A stretch of DNA of 64,000 nt, taken from the NCBI RefSeq assembly GCF_014203715.1, contig NZ_JACHJP010000011.1, positions 62,001 through 126,000 on the forward strand. The letters are read 5' to 3'. A model generated the notes under the pieces. The model did not search any database. It was given only the letters and a program-made list of their open reading frames with translations, and was not told where the DNA came from. This document shows positions 9,475 to 16,051 of this stretch, piece after piece (the stretch's first letter is position 1; the number at the start of each line of letters is the position of its first letter). A program made the position numbers and the translations under genes. This DNA comes from Streptosporangium saharense (GTDB lineage Bacteria > Actinomycetota > Actinomycetes > Streptosporangiales > Streptosporangiaceae).

Positions 9475-9677
9475 CGGGTCCTCGCGCGCCGTGCCGGGGC
9501 GCCGGTGAGCTGGAGGACGGCGCCGGTCATCGTGGCGACGGCCAGGGTGACCTGTTCCGCGGGCATGCCGAGCAGGTGGGCCACGATCACGAAGATCAGC
9601 AGGATGAGGAGGAGGACAAGCCGCCACACGGAGGGGTCAATGGTGCGGGGAATGCGGAAGCAGGGCGGCGCGGACAT
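9471..9677 (-). CDS. Small single-pass membrane protein coupled to the XRE gene
   Basis: 68 residues from an ATG preceded by AAAGGTGG. A single hydrophobic helix (VWRLVLLLILLIFVIVAHLLG, about residues 20-40) is followed by a moderately hydrophobic stretch and a basic tail ARRART. The stop is embedded in the start of the XRE gene (GTGA). I recognise no family. The coupling suggests a membrane partner or sensor for the regulator, but that is inference. Confidence 0.6.
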   Translation of the reverse strand: MSAPPCFRIPRTIDPSVWRLVLLLILLIFVIVAHLLGMPAEQVTLAVATMTGAVLQLTGAPARRARTR

Positions 9678-9825
9678 GCGCGGCACCACCTTTCACGGGC
9701 TCTTGTGCCTGACCGGGCGGAGAAACCGCGTGGCCCCAAGGGTTGCAGCCCTTTTCGTACGGCCTCGCGTGCGAATCATGATGCCCTATGGTGTGGCCGT
9801 GACCTGCCCGTTCCGCGTTTTGGAC

Positions 9826-9856
9826 AAAATCAACAAAAGCCTCTTTTGTTGATTTT
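9826..9856. promoter_or_regulatory. AT-rich perfect inverted repeat, 14-base arms
   Basis: Arms AAAATCAACAAAAG and CTTTTGTTGATTTT are separated by three bases and followed by a further T on the + strand. It stands out sharply in a GC-rich genome. It could be an operator for a dimeric regulator, perhaps the XRE protein encoded downstream on the minus strand, or an AU-rich terminator. A GC-rich hairpin 160 bases away already fits as terminator for the CBS gene, so I lean to an operator. Confidence 0.5.
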
Positions 9857-10014
9857 TCCGTCATTTTATGGGTCGGAATGGTCCGTGGTTGTTTGGCTTT
9901 CGTCGGAGATGTTCGGCGCCGTCCGGTCCTGTTCGGAGATGTTCGGCCGCCCGGGAGCATCCTTCGGGTGCTAGCACAATCGTGCTTGGCTCCCGCCTGA
10001 CCGGGCTGAGCCCC

Positions 10015-10043
10015 GGGGGTTCGCCGTTGCAGCGGCGACCCCC
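10015..10043 (-). terminator. Hairpin terminator after the CBS/BON gene
   Basis: GGGGGT-(T)-CGCCG pairs with CGGCGACCCCC across a six-base loop, an 11-base-pair stem with one bulge. It lies just beyond the stop at 10055 on the minus strand. There is no U-run, as is common for actinomycete terminators. Confidence 0.55.
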
Positions 10044-10054
10044 GCCCTTCAGCG

Positions 10055-10681
10055 TCACAGGTGCGCCGAGGAGGCGCTCATCACGTCGTCGCGGTCGTAG
10101 GCGAGGTCGGCCTCGACCTCGACGACGCCCTCGATCCTGCGGCCCGCCTCGACCAGCGCGGCGATCTGTGAGCGCCGGGCCAGGCGTCCCTCGACGCGGA
10201 TCACCGAGCCCTCGACCGTGATCGTCAGCCCCCCGGTGTTGAGCCCCAGGTCGGCGACGGCGTCGGCCATCTCGGTCAGGATGTCGGCGGCCGGTCTGGT
10301 GAAGACCTTCAGCAGGTCGGCCTGGTGCACGGTCCCGGCGATCTTGCCGCTGGCGACGTCGATCACCGGGAGCTGCTTGATCCGGTTGGCGTGCATCAGG
10401 CGGGCGGCCTCCCGCACCGAGGTCTGGCGGGTGACGGTCACCGCGGGCCTGCTCATGAGCTGCCCGGCGGTCGTCCCCCCTGGTTTGCCGCCCTGGGCGC
10501 CGATCTCCTTCAGCAGCAGGTCGGCCTCGGAGACCACCCCCACGGGGCGGCCCTCGGCGTCGATCACCGCGACGGCCCCCACCTTGAAGCGGCGCATCGT
10601 CGCCACCAACTCGGCGAACGTCGCCTCCGGGCGGACCGCGATGGCCACCAGCCCCATGACGTCCTTCACCCGCACCGTCAT
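10055..10681 (-). CDS. CBS-pair and BON domain protein
   Basis: 208 residues. Two CBS motifs occupy about residues 1-130 (VKDVMG, GVVSEADLL; QLMSRPAVTV, GTVHQADLL), followed by a BON domain at about 140-200 (GGLTITVEGSVIRVEGRL). CBS pairs bind adenosyl ligands; BON domains are thought to bind lipids or proteins. The ATG overlaps the stop of the upstream usp gene (ATGA) and has a long purine-rich ribosome site. The Usp/CBS coupling suggests both respond to adenylate status under stress (inference). Confidence 0.85.
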   Translation of the reverse strand: MTVRVKDVMGLVAIAVRPEATFAELVATMRRFKVGAVAVIDAEGRPVGVVSEADLLLKEIGAQGGKPGGTTAGQLMSRPAVTVTRQTSVREAARLMHANRIKQLPVIDVASGKIAGTVHQADLLKVFTRPAADILTEMADAVADLGLNTGGLTITVEGSVIRVEGRLARRSQIAALVEAGRRIEGVVEVEADLAYDRDDVMSASSAHL

Positions 10682-11586
10682 GATCCCTCTCCCCTCCCTG
10701 CCGTGCTGGACTCCCGGGTACGCGACCGCTCCGGCTTCAGGACCGGGACGACCGCGACGGGGCTCGCGCCGTGCCGCAGAACCGCCTTGGTGACCCCGCC
10801 GAGCCTGCCGTCCCCGCGTGCCCCGCCGACCACGACCAGGCTCGCCCGCCGGGACAGGTCGATCAGCGCGTCCCGCGCGGCGACGGTGACGAACGTCGTC
10901 TCGACCCGCACCGCCGGATACCTGTCGCGCCAGGGCCGCAGCCGAACCCGCAGGTCCTCCTCGACCATCCGGGTGGTGATCTCCATGTCCGTCACCGGGG
11001 GCATCGCGGGCCCCCACGCCGCCACCCGGATGTGCCCGGCGTGCGCCGCGACGAGCGTCAGCCCCCGCGCGGCGGCCTCGTCGAAGGCGAAGTCGAGCAC
11101 GGCGTCGGAGGTGTCGTCGGTGATGCCCAGCACCACGGCGCCACGGTGCAGCGGCACCGGCAGCGGGCCCGGCCCGCGTACGACGACCACCGGGCAGCGC
11201 GCGTTGGCCGTGACGTATCCGGCGACCGACCCGACCACGGTCCTGGCCAGCGTGCCCATGCCGCGTGAGCCGACCACGACCAGCCGCGCCCCGGCCGAGA
11301 GCTCGACCAGCCGTTCCGCGGCGGCCCCCTCGTACAGGTCGGCGGCGATCTCGGTGATCGAGCTGCAGGACCGGGCGCAGTCGGCGCCGTGGTAGAGCAC
11401 GTGCTCGGCCGCCTTGCGCAGGTGCGCCCTGGCCTCCTCGTCCGCCTCGCCGTACGGCCAGCGCCAGGCGTGTGTCACCGTCAGCGGTGCTTTTCTCAGC
11501 TCGGCCTCGTCCATGGCCCACTCCAGGGCCTGCATGGAGAAGTCGGAGCCGTCGTAGCCGACGACGACGTCACGGTTTCCGACCAT
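10678..11586 (-). CDS. Universal stress protein, two tandem Usp domains
   Basis: 302 residues from an ATG with a good GGAGGTG ribosome site. The first Usp domain carries GSRGMGTLARTVVGSVA. The second is degenerate at the same place (VVGGARGDGRLGGVTKAVLRHG), so nucleotide binding may be limited to the N-terminal half. It heads a two-gene operon with the CBS/BON protein. It is divergent from another usp gene across about 210 bases containing an extensive inverted repeat of GGGAC boxes. Confidence 0.86.
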   Translation of the reverse strand: MVGNRDVVVGYDGSDFSMQALEWAMDEAELRKAPLTVTHAWRWPYGEADEEARAHLRKAAEHVLYHGADCARSCSSITEIAADLYEGAAAERLVELSAGARLVVVGSRGMGTLARTVVGSVAGYVTANARCPVVVVRGPGPLPVPLHRGAVVLGITDDTSDAVLDFAFDEAAARGLTLVAAHAGHIRVAAWGPAMPPVTDMEITTRMVEEDLRVRLRPWRDRYPAVRVETTFVTVAARDALIDLSRRASLVVVGGARGDGRLGGVTKAVLRHGASPVAVVPVLKPERSRTRESSTAGRGEGS

Positions 11587-11635
11587 CGTGGTCACCTCCC
11601 CCTCCATCGTCGGCGCGGCGCCACCGGGGACGGCA

Positions 11636-11671
11636 GGGCGGAAAGTCCCACCGCGCCGGGACCTTCCGCCC
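11636..11671. promoter_or_regulatory. Paired DevR/DosR-like boxes in the usp-usp divergent promoter
   Basis: GGGCGGAAAGTCCC (11636-11649) and GGGACCTTCCGCCC (11658-11671) form an inverted repeat with 13 of 14 positions matching and an 8-base spacer. Read outward, each is GGGAC(T/C)TTCCGCCC, related to the DosR palindrome GGGAC-N4-GTCCC. The centre-to-centre distance is 22 bases, about two helical turns, as expected for cooperative dimers. The same architecture recurs at 22666-22701. Confidence 0.6.
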
Positions 11672-11694
11672 GCTTTCTCCCCGGCCACCCGCCC

Positions 11695-11708
11695 GGGACG
11701 TTCGCCCC
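11695..11708 (+). promoter_or_regulatory. Single DevR/DosR-like box upstream of usp
   Basis: GGGACGTTCGCCCC lies about 90 bases before the usp start at 11800, facing it. It matches GGGAC-N4-GTCCC except for one base in the second half. It probably serves the + strand usp gene. Confidence 0.5.
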
Positions 11709-11799
11709 TACCCGCCGGGCCGGGACGGCGGAGAGCATCGTGGGAGGGACACGCGCGGGCGTGACACGGACGGATCACGGACGGATCAAGGTGATGACC

Positions 11800-12651
11800 A
11801 TGACAGAGCCCGTCATCGTCGGCGTCGACGGTTCCGACGCCTCTCTGGAGGCGACCGCCTGGGCGGCGCGGGAGGCCGCGCTGCGGGGGGCGCCGCTGCG
11901 GCTGGTGCACGTGACCCTGCGCTGGGCCTACGACGTGCCGCTCGTCCCGCAGCCCGCCCACTGGGGGCCCGCCGCGCAGGCCGCCTGCCGCCAGTTGCTC
12001 GCGCGGGCCACCGAATGTGCCCGCGCCGAGGCCCCTTCGACCGAGGTCACCACCGAGGTCCTCGACGGCGCCGCCGCGGAGGCGATCACCGTCGCCGCGC
12101 GGGGCGCGCAGTTGGTCGTGGTCGGCAGTCGGGGACGCGGCGGGTTCGCCGGGCTGCTGCTCGGCTCGGTCAGCCGCGACCTCGCCGCCCGCTGCCCCCG
12201 CCCCCTGGTGGTCGTACGGCCCCGCCAGGGCGGCGGCGGGGAGGTCGTCGTGGGCGCGACCGGGGAGGCGGGCCAGGAGGACGTCCTGCGTTTCGCCTTC
12301 GAGGAGGCGCTGCTGCGCCGCCTGCCGCTGCGGGCCGTGCACGCCTGGACCCACCCGGTAGCCGGTTTCCCCGGCGACATGCAGCCGCTGGTCTACGACG
12401 TCGCGGGCATCGGCCGTGAGGAGGAGCGCCTGCTGGCCGAGGCGCTGGCGGGCTGGCGGGAGGAGTTCCCCGACGTCCCCCTCACCGAGCAGGTCGTGCA
12501 CGGCCACCCGGCCCGGGTGCTGGCCGACGCCTCGGCCTCGGCGGAGCTGGTCGTCGTCGGCGCCCCGGGGCGGGCGGCGTTCCTCGGCTCGACCGTCCAC
12601 TCCCTGCTCGGCCACGCCCACGGCCCGGTGGCCGTCGTCCCCCGGGCCTGA
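11800..12651 (+). CDS. Universal stress protein, two tandem Usp domains
   Basis: 283 residues. ATG 11800 is preferred over ATG 11794 because AAGGTG lies at the right distance. Domain 1 carries GSRGRGGFAGLLLGSVS; domain 2 has VVGAPGRAAFLGSTVHSLLGH, where the consensus glycines are partly replaced. It ends four bases before the convergent flavodoxin gene. Two boxes of the GGGAC type upstream suggest control shared with the neighbouring usp, flavodoxin and dehydrogenase genes. Confidence 0.87.
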   Translation: MTEPVIVGVDGSDASLEATAWAAREAALRGAPLRLVHVTLRWAYDVPLVPQPAHWGPAAQAACRQLLARATECARAEAPSTEVTTEVLDGAAAEAITVAARGAQLVVVGSRGRGGFAGLLLGSVSRDLAARCPRPLVVVRPRQGGGGEVVVGATGEAGQEDVLRFAFEEALLRRLPLRAVHAWTHPVAGFPGDMQPLVYDVAGIGREEERLLAEALAGWREEFPDVPLTEQVVHGHPARVLADASASAELVVVGAPGRAAFLGSTVHSLLGHAHGPVAVVPRA

Positions 12652-12655
12652 CCTT

Positions 12656-13141
12656 CTACGTGGCCTTCAGCTCGTAGGCGATGTCGCGGGCCCAGGTCTC
12701 CACCCGTCCGGGGTCGCGGAAGTCACCGGCCGCCGTCCTGGCCATGGTCGCGGCGGGGAAACCCCGGGCGTCGGGGCGCAGGCAGCCGCCGAAGACCACG
12801 CTCTCCCTGGCGCCGATCCTGCGCCTTGCCCGTTCGGCGCCCGCGGGCGGCGTCACCTCCCGGTCGATCCGCTGCAGCGGCCCGCTGCTGAACAGCCACA
12901 CGGGCCGCTCGGCCAGCTGCCGGGCGCAGCGCCTGACCAGCGCGCGTGCGTGACGGTGCCAGCGGCCGAAGTAGACCGCGCCGCCCAGCACCACCGCGTC
13001 GTAGGCGCCGACGTCCCTGACCTCCGCCGCGGACCTGATCTCCACCTCGACGCCCTGACCGGTCAGGGCACGGCCGACCCATTCGGCGATCTCCCTGGTC
13101 GAGCCGCGCGTCGAGCCGTAGGCCACCAGCACCTTCGTCAT
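12656..13141 (-). CDS. Flavodoxin-domain protein (HemG-like)
   Basis: 161 residues. The start MTKVLVAYGSTRGSTREIAE is the FMN phosphate loop of flavodoxins, followed by YDAVVLGGAVYFGRWH, a second flavin-contact region seen in menaquinone-dependent protoporphyrinogen oxidases (HemG) and related proteins. A GGGAGG ribosome site precedes the ATG. Flavodoxin-domain proteins of this size recur in actinomycete stress regulons. Here it shares a promoter region with an alcohol dehydrogenase that holds two GGGAC-type boxes. True HemG activity is possible but unproven. Confidence 0.82.
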   Translation of the reverse strand: MTKVLVAYGSTRGSTREIAEWVGRALTGQGVEVEIRSAAEVRDVGAYDAVVLGGAVYFGRWHRHARALVRRCARQLAERPVWLFSSGPLQRIDREVTPPAGAERARRRIGARESVVFGGCLRPDARGFPAATMARTAAGDFRDPGRVETWARDIAYELKAT

Positions 13142-13215
13142 CGTGGGCCTCCCTTCCCATCACCAGCTCACCAGCGCGCCCGCACCGGCGCAGGTGCCCT
13201 TGGACCCCGGCCGCA

Positions 13216-13229
13216 CCGACCTTGGTCCC
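13216..13229 (-). promoter_or_regulatory. DevR/DosR-like box facing the flavodoxin gene
   Basis: Read on the minus strand the site is GGGACCAAGGTCGG, matching GGGAC-N4-GTCCC in eight of ten half-site positions. It lies about 75 bases before the flavodoxin start. Confidence 0.4.
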
Positions 13230-13254
13230 CTTGCCCGCACGGTCGCCGGGGGCC

Positions 13255-13268
13255 GGGACCTTCGTCCC
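13255..13268 (+). promoter_or_regulatory. DevR/DosR-like box upstream of alcohol dehydrogenase
   Basis: GGGACCTTCGTCCC has both half-sites perfect, the best copy in the window. It lies 89 bases before the dehydrogenase ATG. In mycobacteria and streptomycetes the DevR/DosR response regulator binds GGGAC/GTCCC palindromes of this length. Confidence 0.6.
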
Positions 13269-13356
13269 CCACGGCACGGCCGTTGGCCACTGACCCTCCG
13301 CCCGCCCCGGCCGCCACGCTGGAGGGGAACGGAAGCCAGCGATCCTGGAGGACCCC

Positions 13357-14397
13357 ATGAAGGCTCTGGTGTACGAGGGCCCCGGCCGCAAGACCTGGAC
13401 CGAGGTGCCCGACCCCGTGATCACCGACCCCCAGGACGTGATCATCCAGGTGGACACCGTGACGATCTGCGGCACCGACCTGCACATCCTCGGCGGGGAC
13501 GTGCCCGAGGTGAAGCCCGGACGGATCCTGGGGCACGAGGCGGTCGGCACCGTCACGGAGACGGGCGGAGCCGTCACCGAACTTGCCGTCGGCGACCGCG
13601 TCCTGGCCTCGTGCATCTCCGCCTGCGGCCGGTGCCCCTACTGCAGGCGTGGCCGCTACGGCCAGTGCCTGCGGGGTGGCGGCTGGATCCTCGGCCACCT
13701 GGTCAACGGCGTGCAGGCCCAGTACGCCCGGCTGCCGTTCGCCGACCTTTCGGCGCACAGACTCCCCCAGGAGATCGGCGACGAGGCGGCCGTCATGCTC
13801 GCCGACATCCTGCCCACCTCCTACGAGGTCGGCGTGCTGGCCGGGCAGGTCAAACCGGGAGACACCGTGGTCATCGTGGGGGCGGGGCCGATCGGCCTGG
13901 CCGCGGTCCTCACCGCCCGCCTGTACTCCCCCGCCCACGTCGTCGTGATCGACCCCGCCCGCGCCCGCCTGCGGGCCGCCGAACAGTTCGGCGCCGACGT
14001 CACCCTCACCCCCGACGAGGACCCGCTGGCGAAGGTGCGCTCCCTGACCGGCGGGCTCGGCGCCGACGTGGTGATCGAGGCCGTCGGCCTGCCGGAGACC
14101 TTCGAGCTGTGCACCACCCTGGTGCGCCCCTGCGGCCACGTGGCCAACGTCGGCGTCCACGGCCGCCCCGCGACCCTCCACCTGGAGGAGCTGTGGATCC
14201 GCGACGTGACCGTCACCACCGGCCTGGTGGACACCTTCTCCACCCCCGACCTGCTCGCCATGCTGGGCCGCGGGCAGCTCGACGTCGCCCCCATGGTCAC
14301 CCACCGCTTCGCCCTCGACGACATCGAGCACGCCTACGAGGTGTTCGCCGACCCGGCCCACAGCGGCGCGCTGAAGGTCGTGCTGAGCCGTACCTGA
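13357..14397 (+). CDS. Zinc-dependent alcohol dehydrogenase
   Basis: 346 residues of the medium-chain dehydrogenase family. Catalytic zinc ligands are Cys38 (TICGTDLH) and His60-Glu61 (GHE). The structural zinc lobe has Cys90, 93, 96 and 104. The coenzyme-binding fold shows VGAGPIGLAAVL. A GGAGG site precedes the ATG. Family members oxidise alcohols or reduce aldehydes with NAD(P)H; the substrate is not predictable here. A perfect DevR/DosR-like box upstream suggests use in redox balancing under oxygen limitation. Confidence 0.9.
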   Translation: MKALVYEGPGRKTWTEVPDPVITDPQDVIIQVDTVTICGTDLHILGGDVPEVKPGRILGHEAVGTVTETGGAVTELAVGDRVLASCISACGRCPYCRRGRYGQCLRGGGWILGHLVNGVQAQYARLPFADLSAHRLPQEIGDEAAVMLADILPTSYEVGVLAGQVKPGDTVVIVGAGPIGLAAVLTARLYSPAHVVVIDPARARLRAAEQFGADVTLTPDEDPLAKVRSLTGGLGADVVIEAVGLPETFELCTTLVRPCGHVANVGVHGRPATLHLEELWIRDVTVTTGLVDTFSTPDLLAMLGRGQLDVAPMVTHRFALDDIEHAYEVFADPAHSGALKVVLSRT

Positions 14398-14528
14398 CCG
14401 GTTCGAGGCTTTCCCGAGATTTGGCCATCTCATACCGGAGACGCGGCCGGAGGGGATGGCCGTCCCACACACCTCACATGTTACTCTCTGTCACGATCTG
14501 ATTACCTTGCGGTGCAACGGGAGTCCAT

Positions 14529-15734
14529 GTGAAGGTCGCCTGCGTCGGTGGTGGACCCGCCAGCCTGTACTTCTCGATCCTGATGAAGCGGGTCGACCCG
14601 TCCCACGACATCACCATCTACGAGCGCAACCCAGCCGGTTCGACCTACGGCTGGGGCGTGACCTACCTGGACGAACTGTTCACCGACCTGCACAACGTGG
14701 ACCCCGAGTCGGCGCTCGCCATCGGCGAGAACTCCGTCCGCTGGGACACCGAGGTCGCCCACTTCGACGGCCACACGACTGTCGTGTCCCAGACCGGCGA
14801 CAGCGGCTACGGCATCGGCAGGCAGCGGATGCTCGACATCCTCGGCGAACGCGCCGCCTCCCTCGGGGTGCGCGTCGAGTACGAACACGAGATCGCCACC
14901 GAGGAGGAGGTCGCGGACGCCGACCTCGTCGTGGCGGGCGACGGCGTCAACAGCGTGCTGCGCGAACGCCACGCCGGCCACTTCGGCACCAGGGTCGAGG
15001 TGGGACGCAACGTCTACATGTGGCTCGGCACGACCAAGGTCTTCGAGACCTTCGTCTTCACCTTCGTGCAGACCCCGCACGGCTGGATCTGGTGCTACGG
15101 CTACCGCTTCGGCCCCGGCCACAGCACCTGCGTCGTCGAGTGCTCCCCCGAGACCTGGCGGGGGCTCGGGCTCGACCAGGCCAACGAGGCCGACAGCCTG
15201 GCCATGCTGGAGAAACTGTTCGCCGACACCCTCGACGGGCACCCGCTGATCGGCCGCTCCCAGCCGAGCGGCACCGCGCACTGGCTGAACTTCCGCACCC
15301 TGACCAACAGGCGGTGGCACCGCGGCAACCTCGTCCTGATCGGCGACGCCGCGCACACCACGCACTACTCCATCGGCGCGGGCACCGCCCTGGCGCTGGG
15401 CGACTCCGCCTTCCTGGTCAGGGCGCTGCACGGCGGGATGCCGCTGCGGCCCGCCCTGGACCGCTACGAGCGCGAACGCAAGAGCGTGATCCTGGCGACC
15501 CAGCGGGTGGCCCGCCACAGCGCCCGGTGGTACGAGAACCTGCCGCGCTACATCGGCCTGCCGCCCGAGCAGGCGTTCACGCTGCTGTGCCAGCGCCAGT
15601 CCGGTCTGCTGCCACACGTCCCGCCCCGGCTGTACTACGGCGTGGGCAGACTGGCCGAACTGGTCGGCCAGACCCTCTCCCGCGTACGGCCCGCACCCGA
15701 GCCCGAGCAGGACACCGGGCACGCGCACCGCTGA
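14529..15734 (+). CDS. FAD-dependent aromatic hydroxylase
   Basis: 401 residues starting at a GTG after GGGAG. CVGGGPASLYFSILMKR is the FAD-binding loop; ADLVVAGDGVNS and the second FAD motif VLIGDAAHTTHYSIGAGTALALGD place it in the group A flavin monooxygenases. The N-terminus with STYGWGVTYLDELF resembles salicylyl- or anthraniloyl-CoA hydroxylases and tryptophan hydroxylases of the VioD kind. The substrate is unknown. It is monocistronic and followed at once by a very strong hairpin. Confidence 0.82.
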   Translation: MKVACVGGGPASLYFSILMKRVDPSHDITIYERNPAGSTYGWGVTYLDELFTDLHNVDPESALAIGENSVRWDTEVAHFDGHTTVVSQTGDSGYGIGRQRMLDILGERAASLGVRVEYEHEIATEEEVADADLVVAGDGVNSVLRERHAGHFGTRVEVGRNVYMWLGTTKVFETFVFTFVQTPHGWIWCYGYRFGPGHSTCVVECSPETWRGLGLDQANEADSLAMLEKLFADTLDGHPLIGRSQPSGTAHWLNFRTLTNRRWHRGNLVLIGDAAHTTHYSIGAGTALALGDSAFLVRALHGGMPLRPALDRYERERKSVILATQRVARHSARWYENLPRYIGLPPEQAFTLLCQRQSGLLPHVPPRLYYGVGRLAELVGQTLSRVRPAPEPEQDTGHAHR

Positions 15735-15742
15735 GCGCCCGT

Positions 15743-15789
15743 CACCGGAGCCGTCCCGTACGGCACCGCCGTACAGGACGGCTCCGGTG
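15743..15789 (+). terminator. Strong hairpin terminator
   Basis: CACCGGAGCCGTCC plus GTACGG pairs with CCGTAC plus GGACGGCTCCGGTG across a five-base loop, a 20-pair stem with one mismatch. It starts nine bases after the hydroxylase stop and separates that gene from the ABC-F leader. Confidence 0.8.
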
Positions 15790-15829
15790 GCGCGTCAGTC
15801 GTTCGCACCCGTGCAGGAGCGCGGCTAAC

Positions 15830-15883
15830 ATGGTCGGACGCGAGCACTCGCGAACAGCAGGAAAGACCGCAAAGAACGGATAA
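15830..15883 (+). CDS. Putative leader peptide 1 of the ABC-F gene
   Basis: A 17-codon ORF (MVGREHSRTAGKTAKNG, stop TAA) in the 5' leader of the ABC-F gene. GGAG lies 11-14 bases before the ATG. Basic residues and lysines encoded by AAG, uncommon nearby, could favour ribosome pausing. Inducible ABC-F and other ribosome-protection genes often have such leader peptides. Translation is unproven. Confidence 0.4.
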   Translation: MVGREHSRTAGKTAKNG

Positions 15884-15891
15884 AGAGGGAA

Positions 15892-15921
15892 ATGGCGGGG
15901 GACGACGACATCTCCGGGTGA
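15892..15921 (+). CDS. Putative leader peptide 2 of the ABC-F gene
   Basis: A nine-codon ORF (MAGDDDISG, stop TGA) preceded by an AGAGGGAA ribosome-site-like run. Its stop codon lies inside a small hairpin, CCGGGT-GAT-ACCCGG (15914-15928). Stalled ribosomes would melt this hairpin, the layout expected of ribosome-mediated attenuation. Inferred from position only. Confidence 0.42.
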   Translation: MAGDDDISG

Positions 15922-16051
15922 TACCCGGACGTGGCAGACCGCAGGCAGGAGCGCGTTAGGCGTCGCCGTGGTCCACGCCGTCGTCGACTTTTCCCTTCAT
16001 CCCGCCCCCGGGGCGGCGCCGTACGCCCCACGCGCATCCGAGGTCTTTCGC

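Larger units (their letters stand above)
9678..10054. other. 377-base intergenic region with repeats and palindromes
   Basis: This gap between the CBS/BON gene and the small membrane protein is locally AT-rich near 9800-9870. It holds a perfect 14-base inverted repeat (9826-9856), two direct copies of TCGGAGATGTTCGGC (9903-9917 and 9933-9947), a short palindrome AGCACAATCGTGCT at about 9973, and a GC-rich hairpin at 10015-10043. The minus-strand promoter of the membrane protein/XRE operon should be here. No convincing coding sequence was seen. Confidence 0.6.

Noticed and set aside
9779..9853. A 24-codon + strand ORF ending in the AT-rich palindrome
   Set aside because: There is no ribosome site, no gene downstream on that strand for it to lead, and its end is dictated by the palindrome.
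14416..14431. Small inverted repeat GAGAT-TTGGCC-ATCTC after the alcohol dehydrogenase
   Set aside because: Only five base pairs and no U-run, too weak to call a terminator.
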